Source of the DNA: Aliivibrio finisterrensis_A
Lineage (GTDB): Bacteria > Pseudomonadota > Gammaproteobacteria > Enterobacterales > Vibrionaceae
Assembly: GCF_004167675.1 (NCBI RefSeq)
Contig: NZ_SEZQ01000007.1
DNA: 64,000 bases
Reading direction: 5' to 3' (one strand)
In this document: positions 8,288 through 16,320 of the stretch, piece after piece
How positions within the stretch are numbered: position 1 is the first letter of the stretch
Layout: each line of letters opens with the position of its first letter
The notes under the pieces: model-generated
The model's input: only the letters and a program-made list of their open reading frames with translations
Told to the model about the DNA's origin: nothing
The model's database searches: none
Program-made: the position numbers and the translations under genes

Positions 8288-10508
8288 AGAAAATGTTTTG
8301 AAAAAAGCATCGTTAGCTGATCTTATCTTTCGAGCTATTTTCGTTATATTTTCTATTTTAACGGTAGGTATAACAATTCATGCCTACCAGCTTAGTATTA
8401 ATACAATTAATGAAGAGGTTAAGCGAAACTTACAACAAACCTCTAGTTTAGTAACTAATTTTTTAAATCATCGTTTAGCCATATTGCAAATAAGGCAAGA
8501 TACGGATGCGGGTAGTTTGGGGTTACAAGATGGTGAAAATACAGACCGTATTCGAAGTCTTGAGCATTATTTTTCAGATATAGAGGCAAGATCACCATAT
8601 AACTCACCAGACTTTCGTTTTATTGAGGTGGAGAATACTCTTTATTGGAATGATGGTAATAATCTGTTTCTTGGTTTAGGAGAGCAAGACCTTCAAGGTA
8701 TACTAGATAAAAATATTCATATTAATACTTGGCATTATATGATGATCGATAAGGCGTTACCTCAGGCGCATATTTTAATTAGAAAAACACCGATTGTGGC
8801 CTCTTTTACTGGTAAGGTAAGAGGGCATTTATACAATGCAGCAATATTAAATAATAATATTTCTTTTGTACATGATTTAAAAACGGTAAGTAATAGCCAA
8901 GAAGTGTTGATTGTCAATAATAGTAATATTATCGCTTCAAGTATAAAAAAAGAAACAGAAGAATTTAATAGAATTAAAAGAATAATTAGTGAATCTGATT
9001 TGCTTTCACCAAATAAAATTATAAATTCTACAGATATAGATATTAAATCGTTAAATGGAAAACTATCTATATTAACTTTAAAAAACAAAAAGAATATTGA
9101 AATTCTGGAGCAGCGATTCATTTACAGTGTTGTCCTTTCATTTTGTGTTCTTATCGCTATTGCTGTATTAATTAGAGGTCTTTTTGAGCGTAAAATAGTA
9201 TTAGCACTTAATTCATTGCTAAAATATGCAGATGATGTATCTAAAAAAAATTCGGATACCCAATATCAAGGTAGTGGAATTCTTGAGTTTGATAATATCG
9301 GACATAAATTAGAAGAAACCTTTATTGAATTGATTGAAGCAAAAGAAGAAAGTTATAAAGCTCAAGCTGCTGCTGAAAAGTCCACACAAGTAAAATCAGA
9401 TTTCTTAGCTAGAATGAGTCATGAGATACGCACACCTTTAAATGGTATCCTTGGGATTTCTAGTTTATTAAAGCAAAGTGATTTAACCGTTGAACAAAGA
9501 AAGCAAATAGCAATACTTCACCAGGGAGGTGAGCATCTTCTTGCTGTATTAAATGATGTACTTGACTTTTCTCAAATAGAACAAGATAAACTCAATATAT
9601 CGTGCGAACCATTTAAATTGAGTGACGTATTAGAAACAATTAACGCAATATATACTCCTCTTTGTACTGAGAAGGGAATCAAATTTATTATTCATAATAA
9701 GATTGATGAAAGTGCATTAATTAATTCAGATAAGGTGAGGTTAACTCAAATATTATTTAATCTATTAAGTAATGCCGTTAAGTTTACTGAGTCTGGTAAT
9801 GTTAAGTTAATGCTTTCTTTAAAGATAAATAATAATCAAGTTATCCTGTATATTGATGTGGAAGATACCGGTATCGGTATGAATCAAAAAGAACAGGTAT
9901 TAATATTTGAACCCTTTATTCAAGCTGAATCAATAGAAATAAGACGAGTTGGTGGTAGTGGGTTAGGGTTGGCCATTGTAAAACAATTGTTGAAATTATT
10001 GAATGGGAAAATTAGTGTTCAAAGCAAATCTGGTAGAGGCTCTGTTTTTTACGTACAAGTCCCTGTTGCTGTTATTGAAACAGTAGATACAAGCATTGAG
10101 AGTCAAAGTAATACTTACGAATCTTTGTTGCCAACAGGTTTAAATGTACTTTTGATTGAAGATAATAAGTCTAATGCTTATATCGCTAAGGCTTATTGTC
10201 AAAAATATGGTTTAAGTGTAGATTGGCAAATTTCTGCTCAAAATGGTATTAATCAACTCTTGGAGAGCTCGTTTGATCTTATTCTTATGGATAATCAGAT
10301 GCCAGGGATGAGTGGTATTGAGGCAACAAAATATATTCGTGATGTATTAAAATTGAATACACCTATTTATGCTTATACGGCTGATGTATTAAAAGAGTCT
10401 AATGAGGAGTTCTTAATGGCTGGAGCTAATTATGTAATTACGAAGCCAATAAAAGAAAAGTCTATTTTAGATGCTTTGGTTTTTTATAAGCTTCAGTGTG
10501 GAAATTAA
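8280..10508 (+). CDS. luxQ: Autoinducer-2 hybrid sensor kinase/phosphatase LuxQ, apparently without PAS domain
   Basis: LuxQ is the membrane partner of LuxP. At low AI-2 it phosphorylates LuxU via its receiver domain; with AI-2 bound it acts as a phosphatase. Visible parts: membrane segment 1 (about 15-38), a periplasmic domain to about 280, membrane segment 2 (281-300), a HAMP-like linker, a histidine-kinase core with HEIRTP (His381), an N box near 494, DTGIG (529-533) and GSGLGL (559-564), and a receiver with EDN (627-629), Asp671 and Lys722. V. harveyi LuxQ has 859 residues with its histidine at 492 and aspartate at 784. Here both are about 111-113 residues earlier, and the linker runs straight from HAMP to the kinase, so the PAS module seems absent. 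It overlaps luxP by 8 bases and is very AT-rich. Confidence 0.93.
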   Translation: MSKENVLKKASLADLIFRAIFVIFSILTVGITIHAYQLSINTINEEVKRNLQQTSSLVTNFLNHRLAILQIRQDTDAGSLGLQDGENTDRIRSLEHYFSDIEARSPYNSPDFRFIEVENTLYWNDGNNLFLGLGEQDLQGILDKNIHINTWHYMMIDKALPQAHILIRKTPIVASFTGKVRGHLYNAAILNNNISFVHDLKTVSNSQEVLIVNNSNIIASSIKKETEEFNRIKRIISESDLLSPNKIINSTDIDIKSLNGKLSILTLKNKKNIEILEQRFIYSVVLSFCVLIAIAVLIRGLFERKIVLALNSLLKYADDVSKKNSDTQYQGSGILEFDNIGHKLEETFIELIEAKEESYKAQAAAEKSTQVKSDFLARMSHEIRTPLNGILGISSLLKQSDLTVEQRKQIAILHQGGEHLLAVLNDVLDFSQIEQDKLNISCEPFKLSDVLETINAIYTPLCTEKGIKFIIHNKIDESALINSDKVRLTQILFNLLSNAVKFTESGNVKLMLSLKINNNQVILYIDVEDTGIGMNQKEQVLIFEPFIQAESIEIRRVGGSGLGLAIVKQLLKLLNGKISVQSKSGRGSVFYVQVPVAVIETVDTSIESQSNTYESLLPTGLNVLLIEDNKSNAYIAKAYCQKYGLSVDWQISAQNGINQLLESSFDLILMDNQMPGMSGIEATKYIRDVLKLNTPIYAYTADVLKESNEEFLMAGANYVITKPIKEKSILDALVFYKLQCGN

Positions 10509-10792
10509 CTGCGTTTAATTCGAACTACCTTCATTATTTCTATTTCAAAACCCGCTAGTATTTCTATACTTGAGTAATAAGTAAGGTTTACTTTTGCCCC
10601 CTTGAGTGATTGGTAAGGTTTTGTTCGATTAAATTTGAATGGGACCATACAGTTTTCAATCATGATGGTATGCTGCACCCATTCTCCAATATCACGCTGA
10701 GTATGGGATGTAACTTTTACATCAACACTGTGCGTAAGTTGTTGGTGTTTATTAAGCATTTTATCTACGTCTGATTTCATTATGTTGGCCAT
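10505..10792 (-). CDS. Small protein of unknown function, convergent with luxQ
   Basis: A 95-residue reading frame with no recognised domain. It is basic, has no membrane segment or signal peptide, and ends in a beta-rich pattern (VNLTYYSSIEILAGFEIEIMKVVRIKRS is the tail, residues 68-95). The start is uncertain. ATG at 10792 (MANIMKSD) gives a compact soluble protein; the frame stays open upstream to 10891, but that extra stretch looks non-coding. A further ATG lies at 10780. No strong ribosome site precedes any of them. The stop overlaps the luxQ stop by four bases tail to tail. I believe it is a real vibrio gene from its coding-like composition, but function is unknown. Confidence 0.55.
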   Translation of the reverse strand: MANIMKSDVDKMLNKHQQLTHSVDVKVTSHTQRDIGEWVQHTIMIENCMVPFKFNRTKPYQSLKGAKVNLTYYSSIEILAGFEIEIMKVVRIKRS

Positions 10793-10930
10793 ACAATTAA
10801 TCGTAGGGTGATAATGAAAGATAAACGAACGACAGTCAATAACACAAGGAAATCTTATGTCTAATACCAATCTACATAAGTGTTTGATCATTCTTGCTTG
10901 TTAAAATCGATTATATCTGTGTTATAAATT

Positions 10931-10959
10931 TTGTAATTAGATCCACTAGTTACTGTAAT
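10931..10959 (+). promoter_or_regulatory. Candidate sigma-70 promoter of an intergenic transcript
   Basis: TTGTAA (10931-10936), 17-base spacer, TGTAAT (10954-10959), in DNA with no plus-strand gene downstream before the terminator at 11098-11131. In AT-rich DNA such matches occur by chance, so this counts only together with that terminator. Confidence 0.35.
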
Positions 10960-10965
10960 TTATGC

Positions 10966-11131
10966 CTTGCTCTAATCGATTTTTCCTACGCAATTATCTG
11001 AACAACTACTTATCCAGAATGGTATAAGAAAGTATATTGCCTTGCTCAGTTTTTTCCGAAAGAAGGAAAATTAGACTAAATTGTTGTTTAGCTAGATATA
11101 AAAAATGCCACAAAGTTGTGGCATTTTTTTT
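10966..11131 (+). ncRNA. Candidate small RNA gene between luxQ and dxs
   Basis: About 165 bases run from a promoter-like sequence to a strong intrinsic terminator. No ORF with a ribosome site is visible. The interval contains two copies of the 10-mer TGCCTTGCTC (10963-10972 and 11038-11047) and a small hairpin (TTTTCC...GGAAAA, about 11051-11069). The rest of the 10793-11161 gap (369 bases) shows nothing further. It could equally be just the luxQ/dxs terminator region. Confidence 0.35.
11098..11131. terminator. Bidirectional terminator between luxQ side and dxs
   Basis: Perfect 10-bp stem AATGCCACAA / TTGTGGCATT (11104-11113, 11116-11125) flanked by an A-run and a T-run, so it can act on both strands. 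On the minus strand it ends the xseB-ispA-dxs transcript. Confidence 0.9.
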
Positions 11132-11161
11132 ATGTATTACTGAAAATTAGATAAGGATTAC

Positions 11162-13045
11162 TTAGAGATCCAGATAGTCTCTGATCTGTTTTTCAATACC
11201 TTGTGCATCTAATCTAAGTTCAGCGTGCATTTCTTCTTGTGTACCTTGAGCAATGAACTCATCAGGTAAGCCTAATTGTAGAACGGGTTTAATTAAACGG
11301 TTCTTCATCAAGAATTCAATGACACCCGAACCAGCACCACCTGAAATTGCATTTTCTTCAATAGTAACTAATACATCGTGACTCGTTACTAATTCGCATA
11401 GTAAGGCTTCATCGAGTGGTTTTGCAAAGCGCATGTCTGCAACAGTAGCATCCAACTTTTCAGCCGCCACAAGACTATTTTCTAAGAACGTGCCAAAGTT
11501 TAAAATAGCAACACGCTCTCCTTTTTCCGTGATTTTAGTTTCACGAAGTAGGCGGCCTTTACCAATTTCTAGCACTTGCATTGTTTTATCAACATCAACA
11601 CCAGTTGCGCTACCTCTTGGGTAACGAACTGCACTTGGTCCAGTATGCTTATGGCCAGTGTATAACATTTGACGGCATTCATTTTCATCGCTTGGCGTCA
11701 TGATAACCATGTTTGGAATACAGCGCATAAAGCTGATATCAAAAGCACCTTGGTGAGTTTGACCGTCTGCACCCACGAGACCTGCACGGTCAATCGCAAA
11801 CATCACGGGTAAATCCATAATCGCAACATCATGAATTAACTGGTCATAACCACGCTGTAAAAACGTTGAGTAGATAGCAACAATCGGATTGTAACCGGCA
11901 ATAGCCATACCACTGGCAAGTGTCACTGCATGTTGTTCTGCAATAGCGGCATCAAAATATTGGCTTGGGTATTCTTTAGAGAAGCGAACCATGCCAGAGC
12001 CTTCGCGCATAGCAGGCGTAATGGCCATTAATTTATCGTCTTCTTTGGCCATATCGCAAAGGAAATCACCAAAGATGTTTGAGAATGTTGGTTTACCGCC
12101 AGACGATTTAGGTAATGAGCTGTCTTTTGGATCAAATTTTGGAACACCATGGTAGCTGATAGGATCTTTTTCAGCAGGCTCGTAGCCTTTTCCTTTCTTG
12201 GTCATGATGTGTAAGAACTGCGGTCCTTTTAAATTACGCATATTCTTTAAGGTATGAACAAGCTCGTTGACATCATGTCCATCAACAGGACCAATGTAAT
12301 TAAAACCTAGTTCTTCAAACATAGTGCCAGGTACAACCATGCCTTTTAAGTGTTCTTCCGTGCGCTTTAATAACTCTTTAATTGTTGGGGTGCCAGAAAG
12401 TACTTTTTTGCCACCTTCACGAATCGATGTATACAGGCTTCCTGAAAGTACTCGTGCTAATTGGTTGTTTAATGCACCTACGTTTTCAGAAATTGACATC
12501 TCATTGTCATTTAAGACAACTAACATATCTGGGTGAATATCACCTGCATGGTTTAAGGCTTCAAATGCCATGCCTGCTGTGATTGCGCCATCACCAATAA
12601 CACTAACGACCTTACGGTTCTCTTGTTCTTTTTCAGCACAAATAGCTAAACCTAAGGCGGCACTAATTGAGGTAGATGAATGTCCTACAGACAATACGTC
12701 GTATTCACTCTCACCGCGCCATGGGAATGGGTGTAATCCGTCTTTTTGGCGAATAGTAGATAACTGTTCACGGCGACCGGTTAAGATTTTATGAGGATAA
12801 GCTTGATGTCCAACATCCCAAATAAGCTGATCAAAAGGCGTGTTATACACGTAATGCAAAGCAACGGTTAACTCAACAACACCAAGACCAGACGCTAAGT
12901 GTCCGCTTGTTTTACTGACTGAATTTAATAGGTAAGTACGTAGCTCATCACATAAAGCAGGCAGGCTTTCTCTAGGTAAAGAGCGTAATTCATCTGGTGT
13001 ATTTGCCAAAGCCAGAATCGGGTATTTTGAAATATCTAGTGACAT
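11162..13045 (-). CDS. dxs: 1-deoxy-D-xylulose-5-phosphate synthase
   Basis: Dxs condenses pyruvate and glyceraldehyde 3-phosphate in a thiamine-diphosphate-dependent reaction, the first step of the MEP isoprenoid pathway. The 627-residue protein shows DVGHQAYPHKILTGR near residue 77, the thiamine-diphosphate motif GDGAITAGMAFEALNHAG around 150-167, and the transketolase pyrimidine-binding part with AIAEQHAVTLASGMA. The last third is the transketolase C-terminal domain. The ATG at 13045 is 20 bases after ispA. The order xseB-ispA-dxs is that of E. coli and supplies prenyl diphosphates for quinones and the cell wall carrier lipid. Confidence 0.97.
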   Translation of the reverse strand: MSLDISKYPILALANTPDELRSLPRESLPALCDELRTYLLNSVSKTSGHLASGLGVVELTVALHYVYNTPFDQLIWDVGHQAYPHKILTGRREQLSTIRQKDGLHPFPWRGESEYDVLSVGHSSTSISAALGLAICAEKEQENRKVVSVIGDGAITAGMAFEALNHAGDIHPDMLVVLNDNEMSISENVGALNNQLARVLSGSLYTSIREGGKKVLSGTPTIKELLKRTEEHLKGMVVPGTMFEELGFNYIGPVDGHDVNELVHTLKNMRNLKGPQFLHIMTKKGKGYEPAEKDPISYHGVPKFDPKDSSLPKSSGGKPTFSNIFGDFLCDMAKEDDKLMAITPAMREGSGMVRFSKEYPSQYFDAAIAEQHAVTLASGMAIAGYNPIVAIYSTFLQRGYDQLIHDVAIMDLPVMFAIDRAGLVGADGQTHQGAFDISFMRCIPNMVIMTPSDENECRQMLYTGHKHTGPSAVRYPRGSATGVDVDKTMQVLEIGKGRLLRETKITEKGERVAILNFGTFLENSLVAAEKLDATVADMRFAKPLDEALLCELVTSHDVLVTIEENAISGGAGSGVIEFLMKNRLIKPVLQLGLPDEFIAQGTQEEMHAELRLDAQGIEKQIRDYLDL

Positions 13046-13065
13046 AATATTAGCGCTTATCTGTT

Positions 13066-13965
13066 TTAGTTTTTACGCTCAATGACGTATTGGGCGAACG
13101 CTTGCATTGCATCCGTGTTATAAGGGATATCATTCAATGCTTCAATTGCAGTTTGGTATAATTGCTCTGCTTTCTGTTGAGCACCATCAAGGCCAAGTAA
13201 GGCAGGGTAAGTACTTTTCTCTAATTCTAGATCAGAACCTTGAGGTTTTCCGAGAGTTTCGGTATCGCTAGTAATATCTAGGATATCATCTTGAACTTGA
13301 AAAGCTAAACCAATGGCATCGGCATAATTTTCAAGTTGAGGAAGGATGGCTTTGCCTTTTTCACCAGCACATAAAGCGCCTAACTGAATAGCACTCTTCA
13401 TTAATGCTCCCGTTTTATGGGCATGAATTTGCTCTAAAGAAGCAAGATTAACCAGTTTTCCTTCTGCTTGTAAATCAAGAGATTGCCCCATGCACATACC
13501 AGAAGCACCAGAGGCTTTTGATAACACTCGGATCATATCAATTCGAGATGACTCAGCTTCTGTTGCGAGATCACCATTAGCAAGGATCTCAAAAGCTAAG
13601 GTTTGTAATGCGTCACCAGCAAGAATTGCGGTTGCTTCATCAAACTTAATATGACAAGTCGCATGACCTCGGCGTAGATCGTCATTATCCATTGCAGGTA
13701 AGTCATCATGAATTAAAGAGTATGAGTGTATGCATTCAACTGCTGCCGCTGCCGCATCAGTGTGTTCAGTAGGTACGCCTAACATTTTTGCCGTGATATA
13801 GACAAGATAAGGACGAGCGCGTTTACCTCCAAGAAGTAATGCGTATTTCATCGCTTCAGTTAAAGGTTGCTGTTGAATTTCAATTTTATCAAGCCATTGA
13901 TGCAATTGTTCAATGTTACGTTGTTGATAAATAGGTAATTGTTGTTTTAGTGAATCAATCATCAT
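13066..13965 (-). CDS. ispA: Farnesyl diphosphate synthase (geranyltranstransferase)
   Basis: IspA adds isopentenyl diphosphate twice to make farnesyl diphosphate. Both aspartate-rich motifs are present: DDLPAMDNDDLRRG (first) and QVQDDILD (second), along with GGKRARPYLVY. Choosing the ATG at 13965 gives 299 residues, equal to E. coli IspA; a second ATG follows at once (13962), and a TTG at 13974 would add three residues. The start lies within the last codons of xseB (11-base overlap), and no ribosome site is evident, so translation is probably coupled to xseB. Confidence 0.95.
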   Translation of the reverse strand: MMIDSLKQQLPIYQQRNIEQLHQWLDKIEIQQQPLTEAMKYALLLGGKRARPYLVYITAKMLGVPTEHTDAAAAAVECIHSYSLIHDDLPAMDNDDLRRGHATCHIKFDEATAILAGDALQTLAFEILANGDLATEAESSRIDMIRVLSKASGASGMCMGQSLDLQAEGKLVNLASLEQIHAHKTGALMKSAIQLGALCAGEKGKAILPQLENYADAIGLAFQVQDDILDITSDTETLGKPQGSDLELEKSTYPALLGLDGAQQKAEQLYQTAIEALNDIPYNTDAMQAFAQYVIERKN

Positions 13966-14197
13966 TAGTATCAAAAGGGGTTAGTTCAGCATTATCATCA
14001 GCTTGAAGAAGAATATCGACACGTTGCTCAGCTTGAGTTAGTTTTTCTTGTCCGGCACGAGCTAGGGCAATGCCACGCTCAAACTTCTTTAGAGCATCTT
14101 CAAGAGGCAGATCTCCGCCCTCTAATTGGTTAACGACAGAATCCAGTTCTTCAATTGCCGCTTCAAACGATAAATTTTCAGGTTTTTTTACAGCCAT
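13955..14197 (-). CDS. xseB: Exodeoxyribonuclease VII small subunit
   Basis: XseB is the helical small subunit that binds XseA in exonuclease VII, which degrades single-stranded DNA. The 80-residue protein shows the family core LSFEAAIEELDSVVNQLEGG and LEDALKKFERGIALAR, followed by a heptad helix and an acidic tail. It leads the xseB-ispA-dxs unit and overlaps ispA. The 14198-14473 gap in front of it is shared with the divergent pomA gene. Confidence 0.96.
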   Translation of the reverse strand: MAVKKPENLSFEAAIEELDSVVNQLEGGDLPLEDALKKFERGIALARAGQEKLTQAEQRVDILLQADDNAELTPFDTNDD

Positions 14198-14353
14198 AAT
14201 GATTCACTCTTAAAATGATCCAAGAAAGGTAACTCAGAGTACGTAACGGGTCAATTGAAGTGGTGAGAAAGTGATACATAAAAGTAAAATTTACTTAATA
14301 GGGGTTAAATTTCAAACAATCTATCAGTGAAGATGTTTTTTTAATAAAAAAAT

Positions 14354-14380
14354 TAAACCATTGATGTCTTTGGTCGATAA
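14354..14380 (+). promoter_or_regulatory. Sigma-28 (FliA) promoter of pomAB
   Basis: TAAA (14354-14357), 15-base spacer, GTCGATAA (14373-14380), one mismatch to TAAA-N15-GCCGATAA. It lies 93 bases upstream of the pomA GTG, in the expected orientation for a late flagellar gene. Confidence 0.8.
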
Positions 14381-14473
14381 GAAAGAAGCGGCAAAAAAGA
14401 GATGATATTTATGGCTTAATTTTTGCTTAGCTAATTATAGATAAACACAAGCAGCAAGATAGGGGAGCGCTCT

Positions 14474-15238
14474 GTGGATTTAGCAACGTTAATAGGTTTA
14501 GTCGGTAGTTTTGCATTTATTATTATGGCAATGGTGCTGGCAGGTGGCTTAGCCATTTTTATGGATACAACATCGGTACTGATTGTAATGGGTGGTTCTG
14601 TCTTCGTTGTTTTGATGAAGTTTACTGTAGGCCAATTTTTTGGCGCAGGTAAAATTGCCGCAAAAGCATTTATGTTTAAAACGGACGAGCCAGTTGATTT
14701 AATTGTGACAATCGTTGAAATGGCTGATGCAGCTCGTAAAGGTGGTTTTTTAGCATTAGAAGAAAAAGAGATCAGTAATTCATTCATGCAAAAAGGCATC
14801 GACTTATTGGTTGATGGACACGATGCTGAAGTGGTTAAAGCAACATTACAAAAAGACATAGCACTGACTAACGAACGTCATGAGCGCGGAGTTGGTGTAT
14901 TTAACGCGTTTGGTGATGTGGCACCGGCAATGGGTATGATTGGTACGCTTATTGGTTTGGTAGGTATGCTATCAAACATGGACGATCCTAAATCGATTGG
15001 TCCAGCAATGGCCGTTGCACTTTTAACAACATTATATGGTTCTGTTATCTCAAATATGATCGCATTCCCTATTGCGAATAAATTAGACTTACGTAAAGAA
15101 CAAGAGAAATTAAATCGACGTTTGATCCTTGATGGTATTTTAGCTATTCAAGATGGTCAGAACCCTCGTGTTATTGATAGTTACCTACGTAATTACTTAA
15201 ACGAGAAGAAGCGTGTTGTTGATACTGGCGAAGAATAA
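14474..15238 (+). CDS. pomA: Sodium-driven flagellar stator protein PomA
   Basis: PomA forms, with PomB, the Na+ channel and torque generator around the polar flagellar motor. The 254-residue protein has four membrane segments (about 5-25, 29-48, 148-170 and 182-202) and a large cytoplasmic loop. The MotA-family signature APAMGMIGTLIGLVGML precedes segment 3. The start is GTG at 14474 with GGGGAG nine bases upstream. The protein resembles PomA of V. alginolyticus rather than proton-driven MotA, in line with its partner. Spacing to pomB is 15 bases, so the two are co-transcribed from the FliA promoter. Confidence 0.95.
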   Translation: MDLATLIGLVGSFAFIIMAMVLAGGLAIFMDTTSVLIVMGGSVFVVLMKFTVGQFFGAGKIAAKAFMFKTDEPVDLIVTIVEMADAARKGGFLALEEKEISNSFMQKGIDLLVDGHDAEVVKATLQKDIALTNERHERGVGVFNAFGDVAPAMGMIGTLIGLVGMLSNMDDPKSIGPAMAVALLTTLYGSVISNMIAFPIANKLDLRKEQEKLNRRLILDGILAIQDGQNPRVIDSYLRNYLNEKKRVVDTGEE

Positions 15239-15253
15239 AACTAGGAGCTAACA

Positions 15254-16177
15254 ATGGAAGATGAAGATAAGTGCAAATGTCCTCCTGGTGCCCCTTTATG
15301 GATGGCAACATTTGCTGACTTAGCAACTCTGTTAATGTGTTTCTTCGTACTGTTACTTTCTTTTTCTGAAATGGATGTATTGAAATTTAAGCAAATAGCA
15401 GGTTCGATGAAGTTTGCATTTGGTGTTCAAAACGTACTTGAAGTCAAAGATATACCTAAAGGAACCAGTGTTATTGCGCAAGAGTTTCGACCTGGTCGCC
15501 CTGAGCCAACACCGATTGAAGTGATCATGCAACAAACGATAGATATCCCTCAGAAGACATTGGATTTTCATGATGGCGAGTCTGATCGTGCTGGTGGTAC
15601 AAAACGTGATGCAGGTAAGCAAACAGGAGGAGAGTCATCTTCTACCTCAACGCAGACTAACTCTCAAAGTGAGTCAGAAAGCCAAAGCCAAACACAACAA
15701 GAGTTAGAGGAAACCATCAAAAAAGCACTAGAGCGTGAAATTGATGATGGTGCGTTAGAAGTTGAGAATTTGGGTCAGCAATTAGTGATTCGAATTCGTG
15801 AGAAGGGAGCATTTCCTGCGGGTTCTGCATTCTTACAGCCTCAATTTCGTCCTCTTATCCGTCAAATTGGTGAGTTAGTTAAGGATGTTCCAGGAATTAT
15901 TAGAGTATCTGGACACACTGATAATCAACCATTAGATTCGGAGTTATACCGTTCTAATTGGGATTTATCTGCTCAACGCGCGGTTTCTGTTGCTCATGAA
16001 ATGGAACGAGTGAAGGGTTTTGAAAGTGACCGTTTACGCGTTCGAGGAATGGCGTCGACAGAGCCTCTTGTACTTAATAAAACGGTGGCTCAGCGAGCTC
16101 GTAACCGTCGAGTTGAAATCAGTATCATGCAAGGTAAAGCGCATGAGAGCGATGAAGTACCTAGTACTCAGCAGTAA
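15254..16177 (+). CDS. pomB: Sodium-driven flagellar stator protein PomB
   Basis: PomB is the peptidoglycan-anchored stator partner of PomA. The 307-residue protein has one membrane segment (about 18-38) with the ion-binding aspartate Asp22 in TFADLATLLMCFFVLL, a periplasmic plug and linker, and a C-terminal OmpA-like peptidoglycan-binding domain (about 175-295) with SGHTDNQPL and RARNRRVEI. The linker around residues 115-150 is unusually rich in Ser, Gln, Thr and Glu, low-complexity sequence likely to vary between strains. The N-terminal CKCPPGAP stretch is typical of PomB/LafU proteins. AGGAG lies 8 bases before the ATG. Confidence 0.95.
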   Translation: MEDEDKCKCPPGAPLWMATFADLATLLMCFFVLLLSFSEMDVLKFKQIAGSMKFAFGVQNVLEVKDIPKGTSVIAQEFRPGRPEPTPIEVIMQQTIDIPQKTLDFHDGESDRAGGTKRDAGKQTGGESSSTSTQTNSQSESESQSQTQQELEETIKKALEREIDDGALEVENLGQQLVIRIREKGAFPAGSAFLQPQFRPLIRQIGELVKDVPGIIRVSGHTDNQPLDSELYRSNWDLSAQRAVSVAHEMERVKGFESDRLRVRGMASTEPLVLNKTVAQRARNRRVEISIMQGKAHESDEVPSTQQ

Positions 16178-16200
16178 AGCATAAAGAAACAAGTAAATGG

Positions 16201-16235
16201 AAAGGTGAGTTGAATTAGCAACTCACCTTTTTTTT
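16201..16235 (+). terminator. Terminator after pomAB
   Basis: Perfect 12-bp stem AAAGGTGAGTTG / CAACTCACCTTT with a 6-base loop and a following T-run. It separates pomAB from thiI. Confidence 0.92.
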
Positions 16236-16320
16236 CGGTATAATCTTGCGCCTTAGATTAGGTCTTAAATCCATTTAGTCTAACCTTTTGATTGTTATTC
16301 CACATCAGTGAAGCCTATAT

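Noticed and set aside
9250..9400. Possible frameshift or deletion in luxQ explaining the missing PAS domain.
   Set aside because: The frame is continuous, the linker reads as a normal coiled helix into the kinase, and no second-frame PAS remnant is visible nearby.
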